DNA of 64,000 bases from Ophiocordyceps camponoti-saundersi (nom. inval.) (taxonomy: Eukaryota > Ascomycota > Sordariomycetes > Hypocreales > Ophiocordycipitaceae): NCBI GenBank assembly GCA_003339415.1, contig PDHQ01000090.1:61332-125331 (forward strand). The letters are read 5' to 3'. Made by a program: the position numbers and the translations under genes. Shown one piece after another: positions 1 through 12,742 of this stretch (position 1 is the stretch's first letter; the number at the start of each line of letters is the position of its first letter). Below the pieces are notes generated by a model. It had not been told where the DNA came from and did not search any database. It saw only the letters and a list, made by a program, of their open reading frames with translations.

Positions 1-213
1 TTTAATCTTTTATAACTTTATTAGCTAGAGTATATCGTGTAGTAAATATAATATTCTTATATACTATATAATTTAGATAAGTTACCCGAATCTTATTATC
101 TAAGTTAATATAGTATATATATTTTAGGTTTAATTTATTAGTATCTTTACTATAAGAAGTTTATAATACGACTTTAGCTACCTATTTAGCTTAGGAAGGA
201 TGCCTAACCGATA
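1..213 (+). repeat. Partial family B LTR, cut by the window edge
   Basis: This is the last 213 bp of a family B LTR. It matches the final part of the B3 right LTR (51831-52043) almost base for base and ends at the same RIP-altered terminus, ...CCTAACCGATA. The next bases, TTAAT (214-218), are the expected position of a 5-bp target site duplication. Its partner and the rest of the element lie outside the window. It interrupts element A2, whose sequence begins immediately to the right. Confidence 0.9.
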
Positions 214-3200
214 TTAATAATAAATTTTTAAACTTTTTTTTATTTTTATTAAAGTCTTTTAAGGCTCCCCGCTCTCTTTAATATTATTTATTTTATATAT
301 CTTATCTTTTTATAAGCGCTTAGAATAAATAACTAATATACTTACTATTAGGTTTATAAATAATATTAATATTTTTAATATTAAATATATTTTTACTTAA
401 GTTTACCGCTAGCTTAAATAAGCTTAAAGTATTTACTATAATTATATAATAGAGTATAGAATAACTTTTTAGCTATTTAAAAGTAAGCTTTTTTATTTTA
501 CGAAAGCTTACTTTACTAATATAACTCCGCTAATCCTTAACGAAAATATTATTTAACTTATATAAAAAGTATATATATTTAAGGTTTAGATTTACTATAA
601 ACTTTAATAAAAGCTATACTTTTACTATTTTATAAAAAAGCTTACTTATTAATAATTAGCCTTAACTAAGCTTACTTTATTTACTTAAAGTTTTTTATTT
701 CTCTAAGTAAGGGAAATTTATATTAAAGTTATTAAGTTTATAATTACTTTTAGCGCTATAATTTACTCCGCTCTAACCTTACTAAGTAAAGAACTTAAAA
801 GCCCTATCTTTTAATAGCTAGCTATAACTTAATTTAAATACCTCCGCGTTATTTTTAAAGTATACTAAATAACCCTATCTTATTATATTAAGTCCGAAAC
901 TTTTATTCTTTTTATTATTATTTACTTATTTTACCGCGCTATTTATAGCTATTAATTTTTTTATAATAAAAAGCTTATAGCTTATATCCGCTCTGCTTTT
1001 AAGAGAATTATTATATACCTCTACTAATATTATAAAAGTAAGCCCCGCTTTACTTATATCCCTTTTAAATCTTTTTAATCCTTTTTTATTATATAAGTAT
1101 AAACTTTAAATATTGCCTCCTAGTTCTTTATAATTTTAAAAGCTTATTTTTATAAAAAATAGTAACTTCGCTAAATTTTTAAAAAAGGAAAGCTCCGAAA
1201 ATATAGCTAGTCCTTTAGATATTTTATTAATAAACCGCTTTAATTAAAACTTAGTAACGCTTTATAAATTTATTAAAGCTTTCCGAAATTCCTAAATAGC
1301 GCCTTAACTTAGCTTTATAATATAAAAATTAGCTTTAATAAGTTTCTTTATATTTATAATATTCTTATAATTATAACCTTTTATTACTTTTATAATAATA
1401 AGGAAGATAAGATAGTAGCTTATTTTACTTTATATTATAAACTAACCGCTTATAAAAGGACGCTTTTATTAATATTTCTTATAAATCTAATTTAAAATTA
1501 TAAGGACTTTAATAAAGCTTTTAGCTATAAAGCTATTATAAGCCTTTTTATTTTATAATTTATCCGCTTATAACGCCTTTATTAGTTTAATTTTTTTTAT
1601 TATTTTATAATATTTAAATATATTAAAATATTTAAATATAAAGATTAAGTATAAGGGATAGTTTTTAATATTTTCGCTAAATAATTATTATTATTTATTT
1701 ACCTTATACCTTACTCCTAACTCCGCTTTTTACTTTACTTAGCTTTACTTAGTTTATTTAGCTTTCTTACCTCTTTTCCCGCCTTATTTTTTACCTTATC
1801 TTTTACGCCTAATAATATTTTTAACTTTTATAAGCTTATCCTCTAAGCTATTATTATTACTATCCGCTATACGCTTAAATATTACTAACGCGGACTTTAT
1901 AAAAGATAATTTTAATATTTAAATAAAATTTAGCTTAAGCTTTAACTTTTCTTTTATTATTTTCCTAGCCTTTATCTTTTTTATTTCTTACTTCTCTTTA
2001 CTTTTCTTTATATTACTTACCTCCTCCGCTCCGCTTACCCCCTTAACTTTAACCGCCTTTTTTTTATCTTTTCTAACTATTATCTACTCCGATCCGCTCT
2101 TTAATATTAATATAATAAAAATTAGCGTTTAGGCTACCGCTTTATTCTCCGCTTTTAGCCCCGCTTTTAGCTTTAGCTTTAGTTTTAGTAAATTTAAATT
2201 TAAAATATATTAAATTTTAATAATATTTTTTAAAATATACTTAAATTAGTTAACTTTAATATAATTTATTACCCCTTAATTAATATTATTTTATATTTAG
2301 TTAAGATTATATATTATATTATATATAATAAATTAAAAGTTTTATATTTTTAAATATATTTTTAATTAAAACTCTTATAAGAATAATATAATAAAGTTTT
2401 TTAAGCTAATAATAATAATAATAATTATTATTATTATAAATATTTTTATTACTGCTATTATTACCTTTTTTACTTTTATTATAAACTTTATTATTATTAT
2501 TATAGCTATTATTATCTAAACTAGCGCCTCCGCCCCCGCGCCCTTTATTACTACCTCCGCTTTCTCCTTTATACTTACTATTATTATTACTTTTACTTAT
2601 AATCTAATTATTATATTTATTATTATTATTATTATTATTATTGCTCTGCTCTTTTCCTTACCTTTTACTTTACTTATATTAATAATTATTTATTTACTAA
2701 ATATTTTAAAGTAAATTAATATTAATATATAAGACTTTTAAGGAGAAGCGTTAATAATTATAGCGATAAGAGTTATATTAAAAATAGCTATTAAGGTAGC
2801 TAACTTTACTAAAGCGCTTACTTAAAGCGTTATTATTATTTTACTAAGTTAAAGCTTTAATATTTTATTTTACTTTTATATATTATATAAATTAACTTAG
2901 ATTTTTTCCTATTAATTACTCCTAGCTATATTTAAAACTTTGCTTTATTTTATACCGCTTTATATTTACTAATAAGCTACTTAGCTATTTTTCTTTACTA
3001 ATATATTATACTATTTCTATTATAGCGGTATATAACTTTTTTAAATATATTTATAACTTAATTAGCACTCTAAGCTTTAACTTTAACTTCGCCCCTAACC
3101 TCTAACTTTATTTACCTCCTAATACTTATATTAAGCTTTAATATAATTAAAATAACTAGCTAATTATAAGCTTATATACTTTATTAGCTTTATATATAGC

Positions 3201-3912
3201 TAATATTATTTAATATTATTTACTTTATTATTTTTAATATTAGATTTTATAATTAGCTAGCTAAGCTATATTTATAATATAAAAAAAGTTATAAAGCTTA
3301 TTATAAATAATTTTAAGTATATTTATCGCTATTATTTTATTAATATAGCTATATAACTTTTATTATTTTTCCTTTATTATAAAAGTTAAAAGGAAAAATT
3401 AAAAAAAAAAGTTAGAAATATATTTTCTTTTAAAAATAATAAAAAAAAAGAAAAAAGGAGGTAAAAGAGAAAAAGATATAGCCCCCCCTTTTAATTACTA
3501 ATAAATAATAAAATAGCTACCTCGCTATTTTACCTTACCCCCTCTTAGACTTTCTTTCCTCCGCCCCGCGCTATACTGCCTTACTTCGCACCGCCCCGTA
3601 CCGCCCTATACCGCCCCGTACCGCCCCGCGCTATATTATACCGCCCTATTTTTTCCGCCTTATATTTTATAGACTTTCCTTTTCTCCGTACTCCCCTCCT
3701 TACCTTACTTTTCTTATATTATTCGAGATTATTTTTAGGTAATAAGCTTATTATATTATATTACCGCTAGCTATTATTATACTTTTATATAAGTATATAG
3801 TAAGCTTTCCTTTTATAGTTAAGGGGTTTTATTTTATTTTAAGGGATTTTTCTTACTTATTATATTATAGAGGCTTTAAATATTATAAATGCCCTTAGTA
3901 TATAAATAAATA
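214..3912 (-). mobile_element. A2: 3'-truncated copy of LINE-like family A
   Basis: A2 is the reverse complement of A1 positions about 56374-60060 across its whole length. Matching landmarks include the GC-rich 10-bp tandem repeat (3560-3650), mirrored trinucleotide runs near 2408-2440 and 2613-2642, and the 5' terminus near 3905-3915. Its 3' half is missing because a family B LTR abuts it on the left. No open frame survives: the reading frames are full of TAA and TAG. It has the same very low CpA/TpG as its surroundings, so it is a RIP-inactivated fossil. The class assignment rests on A1, which has a 15-bp TSD; a reverse transcriptase motif was not identified by eye. Confidence 0.75.
3560..3650 (-). 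repeat. GC-rich 10-bp tandem repeat in the A2 5' region
   Basis: About eight partly degenerate units of the type CCGCCCCGTA stand in an otherwise AT-rich element. The same array in the other orientation is at 56665-56723 in A1, at the same distance from the 5' terminus, so it belongs to family A. GC-rich repeats in the 5' untranslated region of a non-LTR element may be internal promoter sequence; that role is inferred. Confidence 0.8.
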
Positions 3913-4319
3913 AAAAATAAAGTAAGTCTAGCTATAGCTACTTATTATTACTAGAAAAGTAGCCTTATAGTAAGTAAGGTAAGAAAGACTATATAAGCGA
4001 GAATAAGGGGAGGAAAGAGGATAAGAGAATATAAAAAGACCTTATAAGTATAAATAATTTTCCCCTTTTTTTCCTTTTTTTATTATTGCTAAAAGTAGTT
4101 AAAATAAGAAGAATATTAAAATAAGTAAATAAAAAATGTTAAAAGCGTATAATTTTCCTAAATAAACTAACGCTAGAAGTTTTTTAATTTAAAAAAATAT
4201 ACTTATTTAATAAAAAAAAACTTAGTTTTATTAGATATTTAATAATTATAAGTATTATATATAAAGGTAAATTATTAAAGCTTACTTAAGGAGCGCCCTA
4301 AGGTAAAAAATTAGAAAAT
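3913..4319. other. AT-rich spacer between A2 and the G gag remnant
   Basis: No open frame or repeat copy was recognised. The stretch holds a pyrimidine tract near 4060-4080 and is otherwise AT-rich and RIP-like. It may include the 5' leader of element G, but no matching LTR was found on this side. Confidence 0.4.
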
Positions 4320-5297
4320 AATATTAGATATAAATATGAGTTTATTATAAAGTTTACTTAATTTATTAAAAAGTTTACTATATTATTTACTTTATCTCTT
4401 TCCCCTAATAGATTAAATTAGTCTAATAATTATATACTTAGTAATAGTATAAGGGAGTATTATTAAATTAAAAAGTAAGTATTACCTTATTATAGCGTTA
4501 GCTTTATTATTAAAGCTTAAGCTATTTATTAAATACTTAAAAGATATCTTAGCTAAAAGGTACCTCGATTAGTATAATACTAATATAATATTATTAGGTA
4601 TCTAAGGAGAGATATATAATATTATTATTAGGGAGATTTTCTTTCTAAGTTTTTATAGTAAGGCTACCGATTAATATAATAAGTTAGATAATAAAGATTA
4701 TACTTAGTCAGAGTTAATAATTTTATTTATAAATAAGTTTAAGGAAGTAAACTTAATTATAAAAAATACTTTTATTATAAAAGCGTATAAGTTTAATTAT
4801 AAAAAGAGAGAATCGCTAGCTAATTATATAAAATAAGCTAAGGTTTTATATAATTAAGTAAAATTAGAAACTTAATAAGTTCTTCTTCTTAATTTTTTAA
4901 ATTAAATAATTAAAAACGCTAATAAGGATAAATAATATAAGCGGGCTATAATTAAGTATCTTTATATTAATAGTAAGTAAAAATTATTAATAATAATAGT
5001 AAGCTTAACTTAGTTTAATATTCGGTTTACTATATATAACTTATATAATATAATATCTAAGAATATTAAGATAAATATTAATAAAATACTAATAATAGAG
5101 ATAAATTTATAAAAAATAATAGCTAAGTAATAAGAAATAATAACTAAGATAGTCGAATTAAAAAAATAATCTAATATTATAATTGCTAATAAGTTAAGCG
5201 AGTATTTATAAAACTTAAGAGGCTATTTTATTAGCGGATATTTAATTATATAAGGTATACTTAAATAAACTAATATTTAGATTTAGGGATATTTAGT
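4320..5297 (+). pseudogene. G: RIP-broken gag-like ORF of an LTR retroelement
   Basis: One plus-strand frame can be read for well over 150 codons if every TAA/TAG is taken as a former Gln or Trp codon, as expected after RIP. It includes a stretch reading YT-stop-SELIILFINKF and later RESLANYIK, which looks like the capsid part of a Ty3/Gypsy-type Gag (a W..L...F..KF pattern followed by a helical region), ending in a charged region near 5160. A zinc knuckle could not be assigned. The gene is interrupted at 5297 by a solo C LTR and resumes at 12743 with protease-like sequence. Family assignment is from pattern only; the frame itself is well supported. Confidence 0.6.
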
Positions 5298-5432
5298 TAT
5301 TAAGTAGTCTTTATACATATACGTGTAAGGTGAAGAAAGCAAAGGTAACCTAAATCGTATATAATTAAGATAGATATCTTTCCTACTTTATATAAGGAAG
5401 GACGGCTATATAGCTAGTTAATATTCTACCCC

Positions 5433-5919
5433 TATCGGTTAGGCATCCTTCCTAAGCCGAATAGGAGGCTAGTATCGCGTTTCGCTCTTATTATAATATA
5501 TAAGTTAATAGCTATAAGGAACTCTACGTATATACGTATTAACCTAATTAATAAGGTTCGGGTATTTTTACTAAATTATATAGCTAAAAGAATATTATAT
5601 CTCTTATCTAATATACTCTAGCGGAAGGAGTTACGAATAATTAATTTAATAACTTTATTTATAATTTCTTATTTAAATAAAAGTACGGAAAAGATTAACA
5701 TATTATATATACGTCTAGCTATACTCCCTCCTACCCTTAATTCCTATCGTATTAACGATATATATTATATTAATATTATATTAGTCTTAGATCGGTATTA
5801 TCTTAAGTTCGACTCCTTTTTATACGTACCTCTAACCTCCTATTTTATTTATATAGAGATAGTAATCTTTATAATACGTATTATATTCCTAAGTAGCTAA
5901 TAATATATATATTCTAATA
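5433..5919 (-). repeat. B1 left LTR (3' LTR in sense direction)
   Basis: 487 bp, matching 12085-12571. The RIP-altered ends read TATCGG... and ...TTCTAATA, which restore to TG...CA. It belongs to the shorter LTR subtype. Confidence 0.93.
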
Positions 5920-6579
5920 TTAGTAACTTTTCTTTTCTAGTTAGGAATATTTATCTTACTATATAGGTAGTTAAGGTATAATTAAGTTCTTTTAGTAGCT
6001 ATCGTAAATCGAATTATTTTTCTACCTCTAAGGATTTATATAGTTTAAGGTTTTATAGATACCCTTTACCTTGCTAATTTATTAATAAGTTTAGGTTAAT
6101 ATTAGGTAGATATTTAATTATTTTCTTACTAATTTTAATATTACCTCTTAAGGCGATATATATCGAATTATCTTTTATATTATTTTTTCGTATTATCGAA
6201 GGTAGATAAGGGCTATAAGGTAGTAGTTATAATATCGTATATCGTTACTAAGAAAATATAATATAACGCTACGATAAAATATTTAACTTTATTAGCTAAT
6301 TTTATAGCTACGGTTATTTTTAGATAGCTATAAGACCGGTAGTTAAATCCCCTAAATATTTAATAAACCGGCTATAAGAATATTACTAAGGCGTTTTACT
6401 TTAGAGATTTTTAATAAGTACCAGTTATTATAAGGGGGAATATCCCCTATTAACTAGTAAACCCCTATAGCCGGTAAGGGTTATTTTTATCCTATAATAT
6501 TTCTTATTCTTATACCGTAATATTCGTTAACTTAGTTTTATTATTTTTAGCCTTATCTTTACTATTTAATTATTATTAC

Positions 6580-6651
6580 TATACCCCCGGGGCGGTTTAA
6601 CGCTTTTATAACGTATATTATTTTTCTTTACGTTATAGCCCCGGGGGTATA
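6580..6651. repeat. GC-clamped hairpin in the B1 internal region
   Basis: A perfect 14-bp inverted repeat, TATACCCCCGGGGC at 6580-6593 and its complement at 6638-6651, flanks a 44-nt AT-rich loop. The same structure recurs in B2 (about 9474-9545), B4 (about 19650-19716), B5 (near 33728) and B3 (near 50940), with arms partly broken in several copies. Its place in every B copy shows it is part of the element; its role is unknown. Confidence 0.85.
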
Positions 6652-7103
6652 ATAAGAGTATTATACTCCCCTAGTAGCTTTTCTTTTCTAGTTTATAAAT
6701 TAGAAAAGTAAATAGAATATATAAAATAAAAAGAGATATACTTAGTAAGGAGGGGTCTAGATAGTTTTCGAAAAATAAAAAAAATAAATATTAAAAAAAC
6801 TAATATAAGGGGGAAAGAAAGGAAAATTAGAGGGGGGATAGGGGGCCTTTTATAATTAAGAGGTATATACTAATCTAAATACTAACCTTAATAGTAATAG
6901 TATATACTAACTTATTATATATTAATTTACCTTAATAATAAAAATATATACCGATACCTTAGATATTAGTTTATTTTAATAATATAAGGTAAGGGTATAT
7001 ACTTATTATAAAAGGGTAAATTAGTAAGTTAGTAACCTTACTTATAAATTACCCCGCGCCCTAGCTTTATATTCCCCTTCTTCCTTTCTTCTCTACGTTA
7101 ATC

Positions 7104-7139
<36 letters not shown>

Positions 7140-7142
<3 letters not shown>

Positions 7143-8060
7143 TAAAAGTAAGTTTAAGTTAATTTTAAGCTAAGTATAATAAAGATTTATATTAACTTTA
7201 AAGTAAGATTATATTTATACTTAAGTAATACTTTTATACTTTTATTACGCTACGTAGCTATTATATTATTATCTTAAGCCCTAAGTTAGAGGCTAATATT
7301 AATAATAATAATACGCTATATAAGATAATATATTAGCGTATAGAAGGTATATTAATCTTAACTTAACCTTAAGTTAGCTATAAATCGAAATCGTATTAAA
7401 TATTAATATATTTCTAAATTTAGCTTTTTCTTAATATATATATTTATTACTTACTCTCTTAGTAGCTTACGCTTTAAGTATTATATTAGCTATTTTATTC
7501 TACCTATATATTAAGATATTATTACTTATAAATACGGTAACTCCGATTACGCCCCGTTACGCGTAACTTAAAAACCGTAATCTTTTCGCGTCCGCGCCGC
7601 CGCCTACGCTATTATCTTAAGCGTAGCGCGACTAGATTAAATATAGTAACGTAAAAAAGGTACCCCCTTACTAAAATTATATTAGTTATATAGGTAAATA
7701 GGAGCTAGCTATTAACGCTTATTAGAAATAAGTATCTTAGCTAATAATAGCTTATTATACTTATACGAAAATAAATATCTATTATAATAATATATATATA
7801 GCTTATTTTCTAAGTTTAGATATTATATAAGCTAATATTAACTTAATAAATAATCTTTATAATAGCGGCCTTAGCTTAAGCTTTAGCTATCTTTATAAGC
7901 GATAATATATTTTTATATAAAAACTAATATATTAAGGTAAGTTTAATAATAATATAATTTTTATTTAAGTTTAAGTTAATATTTAATTAATATCGTTAGT
8001 ATACTAATATTACTTACTTTATACTCTAAGCTTAGCGGGAGGCGCGTCCTTCTTAGCGTC
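7140..8060 (+). pseudogene. B1: decayed antisense ORF of family B
   Basis: By alignment with B4 and B5 this is the region of the family B antisense ORF: a GTAAGT-like donor just after the trinucleotide run, then a short acidic-run remnant now reading as AAT/ATT repeats near 7290-7312, then basic sequence. RIP has converted GAT after T into AAT, so the Asp run reads as Asn. Multiple stops leave no usable frame. See the B4 copy for the best preserved version. Confidence 0.6.
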
Positions 8061-8446
8061 CGCGCTAAGAGTAGTATTAGGGGACTCCGGTCCTAGGGTT
8101 TCTTTTTCGTTTTTATTATTTTTATTTTTCGTTTTTATTATTTTTATCTCTTATATTTTACTAAATTAATTCCTTTATAAGAGATTCTTTTCTAACTTTT
8201 ATAAAATATTATAAAATAAAATATATTAAATAGTTACTAAGATTAATCTAAAATTAATATAACTCTAAGTTAAAATCGAAGTAAGGTCTTATAAACCGCG
8301 GACTAAATCCGAAAAGAAAAAATAAGTAAATAATATTAATTTATAGTAAATTATTACCGGGTACTAAGATATCCGAATTATTAAATACTAACCGGATATT
8401 AGTTAAAATATATCTATAACTTATTAAAATAATAATTATAGCTTTT

Positions 8447-8954
8447 TATCGGTTAGGCATCCTTCCTAAGCCGAATAGGTAGCTAGAGTTATATTATAGA
8501 CTTCTCGTAGTAAAGATACTAATAGATTAAACCTAGAATACGTATACTATATTAACCTAAATAATAAGGTTCGGGTAACTTATCCGGATTATATAATATA
8601 TAGGAATATTATATCTACCGTATAATATACTCCGGCTAATAGAGTTATAAAAGATTAAATAATAACTTTACTTATAACTTATCTCTTTCTTAAAAAGTAT
8701 AGAAAAGTAAATATATTATATATATATTCTAGCTATACTCCCTCCTACCCTTAATTCTTATTATATTAATAACGTATATTATATTAATATTATACTAATC
8801 TTAGATTAGTATTATCTTAAGTTTAACTCCTTTTTATATATACCTCTAACCTCCTATTTTATTTATATAAAAATAGTAATCTTTATAACGCGTATTATAC
8901 GTATTTTAATATATATTATATTCTTAAGTAGCTAGTAATATATATATTCTAATA
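8447..8954 (-). repeat. B2 left LTR
   Basis: 508 bp, paired with 11457-11964. Ends are TATCGG and TTCTAATA. Confidence 0.93.
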
Positions 8955-9964
8955 TTAATAACTTTTCTTTTCTAGTTAGGAATATTTATTTTACTATATA
9001 GGTAGTTAAGGTATAATTAGGTTCCTTTAATAGCTATCGTAAATCGAATTATTTTTCTACTTTTAAGAACTTATATAGTTTAGGGTTTTATAAATATTTT
9101 TTACTTTACTAATTTATTAATAAGTTTAGGTTAATATTAGGTAAATATCCGATTATTTTCTTACCGATTTTAATATTATCTCCTAAGGTAACGCGTATTA
9201 AATTATCTTTTATATCGTCCCTTCGCGTTATTAAAGGTAGATAAGGGCTATAAGGTAATAGTCGTAATATCGTATATTATTACTAAGAAAATATAATATA
9301 ACGCTATAATAGAATATTTAAATTTATTAGCCGGTCTTATAGCTTTAATTACTTTTAAATAGCTACGGGACTAGTAGTTAAATCTTTATAATATTTCTCG
9401 CTCTTATATTATAATATTCGTTAACTTAGTTTTATTATCTTTAGCCTTATCCTCGCTATTCGATTATTATTACTATACCCTTAAGGCGGTTTAACGCCTT
9501 TACGATATACGTTATTCTTTTTTACGTTATAGCCCCGGGGGTATAGTAAGGGTATTATACTCCCTTAATAGCTTTTCTTTTTCTAGTTTAAGGATTAGAG
9601 AAATAAAGAATAAATATAATATAATATATTAAATAAGGAATATAATATTTAGCAAATCTTCGCTAAGTTATCCGCGAAAAATAGATAAGAAAGACTAAGG
9701 TAGTTATAAAGAGGGAAAGAAAAAAAAATTTTTAAAAAAGGGGGGGGGGGGTATTTATACTTAAGAGGTATATATCTTTTATATCTATAAAAAAGATTAA
9801 TATATACTAATATATTATTATAAGAGGGGTAAGTATATATTTTATTTAGCGGGGTAAATTAGTAACTTAATACCTTACTTATAAATTACCCTATACTTAA
9901 GCTCCTTATTCCTTTTCTTTTCCTTTTATTTTTATTATTATTATTATTATCGTTATTATTATTA

Positions 9965-10870
9965 TATATAAAAAGGTAAGTTTAAGTTAATCCTTAGTTA
10001 ATATTATAATAAGTTTTTACTAACCTTAACTTAAGATTAATTATATATTAAAACCGCCCTTTTATACGCTTACCGCTTTATACGGTTATTAGATTATTAT
10101 TTTAAATCCTAAGTTTAAAAATAATATTAATAATAATAATATTTTTAAGGCTTTAATTTACTAGTAGCGTAAAAATATATTAATTCTAGCTTTAATTTAT
10201 ATTAGCTATAAGTTAAGATTAACCTAGTTTTTAATATATTTTAAACTTAGCTTTAAATATATATTACGCGTATCCTACTCTTATCTCCTTTACGCGCCCT
10301 TTATAAGCTCTTTTTATAATATCTACGATTACTTTTCGCCCGCGCTCGCGAATATTATCGCTTACGCTAATAATAACGCTTATTACGCCTTATTAAATAT
10401 AACCCGCTAAGCGTAATCTTTTTATATCCCCGCCGCCGCCTACGCTATTATCTTAAGCGCGGCGTAATAATATTAAATACGGTAATATTAAGAAAATACC
10501 CTTATATTAAAATTATATTAGCTATATAAATAAATAAGAGCTAAAAATTAACGCTTATTAAGAATAGGTTTCTTAATTAGTAACTACTTATTATTAATAC
10601 GCTAAAAAAGGTATCTAATATAATAATATATATATAGTTTATTAAAACTTAATTTTATATAGATTAATATTAACTTAATAAACTATCCTAGCTATTATTA
10701 TTTTTATATAAGCTTTTACTATATTTATAAGTAATAATATATCTTTATATAAAAATTAGCGTATTAAAGTAAGTTTAATAATAATTTAATTTTTATTCGT
10801 ATTTAAGTTAATATCTAACTAATATTACTAATATAGTAATATTACTTAGCTAGCTTTACGTAATTAATAT
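9965..10870 (+). pseudogene. B2: decayed antisense ORF of family B
   Basis: This corresponds to the B5 region 34205-35110. A donor-like GTAAGT follows the trinucleotide run, the former acidic run is visible as repeated AAT codons near 10114-10135, and the frame that is open in B5 carries tandem TAG codons here just after it. The copy is dead. No Cys-rich end could be aligned with confidence. Confidence 0.55.
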
Positions 10871-11456
10871 ATATCGCGCCTTTTTAGATATCCGTATTAG
10901 GAGTAAGGGTAAGGGACTCTAATTCTAAGAATTTTACTTTTTCTTTTCTTATTATTTTTATTTTTTATTATTTTTATCTCTTATATTATATATATTACTA
11001 AATTAACTTAATTATAAGAGATTTTTAATATTAAACTTATAAAAGCTTAGTAAATAATAATTATAAAGTAATTGTTAAAATTAATTTAAAATTAATAATA
11101 TTTCGGGTTAAAATCGAAATAAGTTCCTAAAAATCCTAAACTAAAAATAAAGAAAAGAAAGAATAAATAATATTAATTTATAATAAGTTATCGCTAAGTA
11201 TTAAGATATCCGAATTATTAAGTTACTAACTAGATATTAATTAAAGTATATTTATATATTATTAAAATAATAATTATAATTTCCTAGGAGTTAGTATTTT
11301 AATAAATATTTATTATCTAAATTACTTTTTTATTTTTAATTTAAACTAAGGTTAAATAATAATAAAGCCGGTATTTTAGCTTATATTAGTTAACTAAGTT
11401 TTAAGTAATAAAAGGTAATTAAGTCCGCGATATAACTTAGCTTTATTACTAATTAA

Positions 11457-11964
11457 TATTAGTTAAGTATCCTTTCTAAGCTAAATAGGTAGCTAAAGTT
11501 ATATTATAAACTTCTTATAGTAAAAATATTAATAAATTAAACTTAGAATATATATACTATATTAACCTAAATAATAGGGTTTAGGTAACTTATCCGGATT
11601 ATATAATATATAAGAATATTATATTTATTATATAATATATTTTAGCTAATAAAGTTATAAAAAATTAAATAATAACTTTACTTATAACTTATCTTTTTCT
11701 TAAAAAGTATAAAAAAGTAAGTATATTATATATATATTCCGGCTATACTCCCTCCTACCCTTAATTCTTATCGTATTAATAATATATATTATATTAATAT
11801 TATATTAGTCTTAGATCGGTATTATCTTAAGTTCGACTCCTCTTTATACGTACCTCTAACCTCCTATTTTATTTATATAAAGATAGTAATCTCTGCGACG
11901 CGTGTTACGCGTATTTTAACATATATTATATTCCTAAGCAGCTAGTAATATATATATTCTAATA
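11457..11964 (-). repeat. B2 right LTR (5' LTR in sense direction)
   Basis: 508 bp partner of 8447-8954, followed directly by the TSD CTTTT. Confidence 0.93.
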
Positions 11965-12084
11965 CTTTTAATATATTAGTATTTTAATAATTATTATTAT
12001 TAAGATTACTTTTTTAAATCTAATTATACCTTGAATAATAAAAGATAATTATTATAAAAATAACCTAGCCTTATTACTAATTAG

Positions 12085-12571
12085 TATTAGTTAGGTATCC
12101 TTTTTAAGCTAAATAGAAGGTTAGTATCGCGTTTCGCTTTTATCGTAATATATAAGTTAATAGCTATAAGGAACTTTATATATATATATATTAACTTAAT
12201 TAATAAGGTTCGGGTATTTCTACTAGATTATATAGCTAAAAGAATATTATATCTCCTATCTAATATATTTTAGCGGAAGGAGTTATAAATAATTAATTTA
12301 ATAACTTTATTTATAATTTCTTATTTAAATAAAAGTATAGAAAAGATTAACGTATTATATATATATCTAGCTATACTCCCTCTTACCCTTAATTCCTATT
12401 ATATTAACGACGTATATTATATTAATATTATACTAATCTCGGATCGGTATTATCTCGAGTTTAACTCCTTTTTATACGTGCCTCTAACCTCCTACTTTAT
12501 TTATATAGAGATAGTAATCTCTGCGACGCGTGTTATATTCCTAAGCAGCTAGTAATATATATATTCTAATA
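12085..12571 (-). repeat. B1 right LTR (5' LTR in sense direction)
   Basis: 487 bp partner of 5433-5919, followed by the TSD ACCCC at 12572-12576. The putative primer binding site abuts it at 12076-12084. Confidence 0.93.
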
Positions 12572-12742
12572 ACCCCCTATACCTCCTTGTCTATTATAAG
12601 ACATCTCCTAGCCTCTAAGTTATATAAGTTATAACTTAGGTATTAATATACGAGTCGTTATAAGCTCCTATTATATCCGAGGTATCTTTTATATATATAT
12701 TATATAGTAGATATAAAGGGGTATAGGATAATAATACTAATA

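Larger units (their letters stand above)
8447..11964 (-). mobile_element. B2: non-autonomous LTR element nested in B1
   Basis: B2 is 3518 bp with two 508-bp LTRs and a perfect CTTTT TSD (8442-8446 and 11965-11969). Removing it restores B1 internal sequence that aligns with B4. Its LTRs are the longer subtype also seen in B3 and B5, differing from B1/B4 mainly in the first 100 bp. The internal region carries the polypurine side at the left (8955 onward), a G-run near 9740-9750, a trinucleotide run near 9940 and a decayed ORF on the opposite strand. It is heavily RIP-mutated throughout. Confidence 0.93.
5433..12571 (-). mobile_element. B1: non-autonomous LTR element, interrupted by B2
   Basis: B1 has two 487-bp LTRs (5433-5919 and 12085-12571) and an ACCCC TSD on each side. 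Its internal region is 5920-8446 plus 11970-12084, with B2 (8447-11964) inserted between. Sense direction is taken as minus: the putative primer binding site ACTAATTAG (reverse complement CTAATTAGT) lies at 12076-12084 beside the right LTR, and a pyrimidine tract (polypurine in the sense direction) follows the left LTR. The internal region holds a GC-clamped hairpin, a trinucleotide run (7105-7138) and the remains of an ORF on the opposite strand. No integrase or reverse transcriptase was found, so it is non-autonomous. Confidence 0.92.
5298..12742 (-). repeat. Solo family C LTR split by B1 (5298-5432 and 12577-12742)
   Basis: The two pieces join into exactly 301 bp, the length of the C1 LTRs, and match the reverse complement of those LTRs in a diverged form very close to the C2 LTR at 22275-22575. 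A perfect 5-bp TSD, TTAGT, flanks it (5293-5297 and 12743-12747), so it is a solo LTR inserted in G. It was itself the target of B1, whose insertion duplicated ACCCC (5428-5432 and 12572-12576). Confidence 0.92.
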
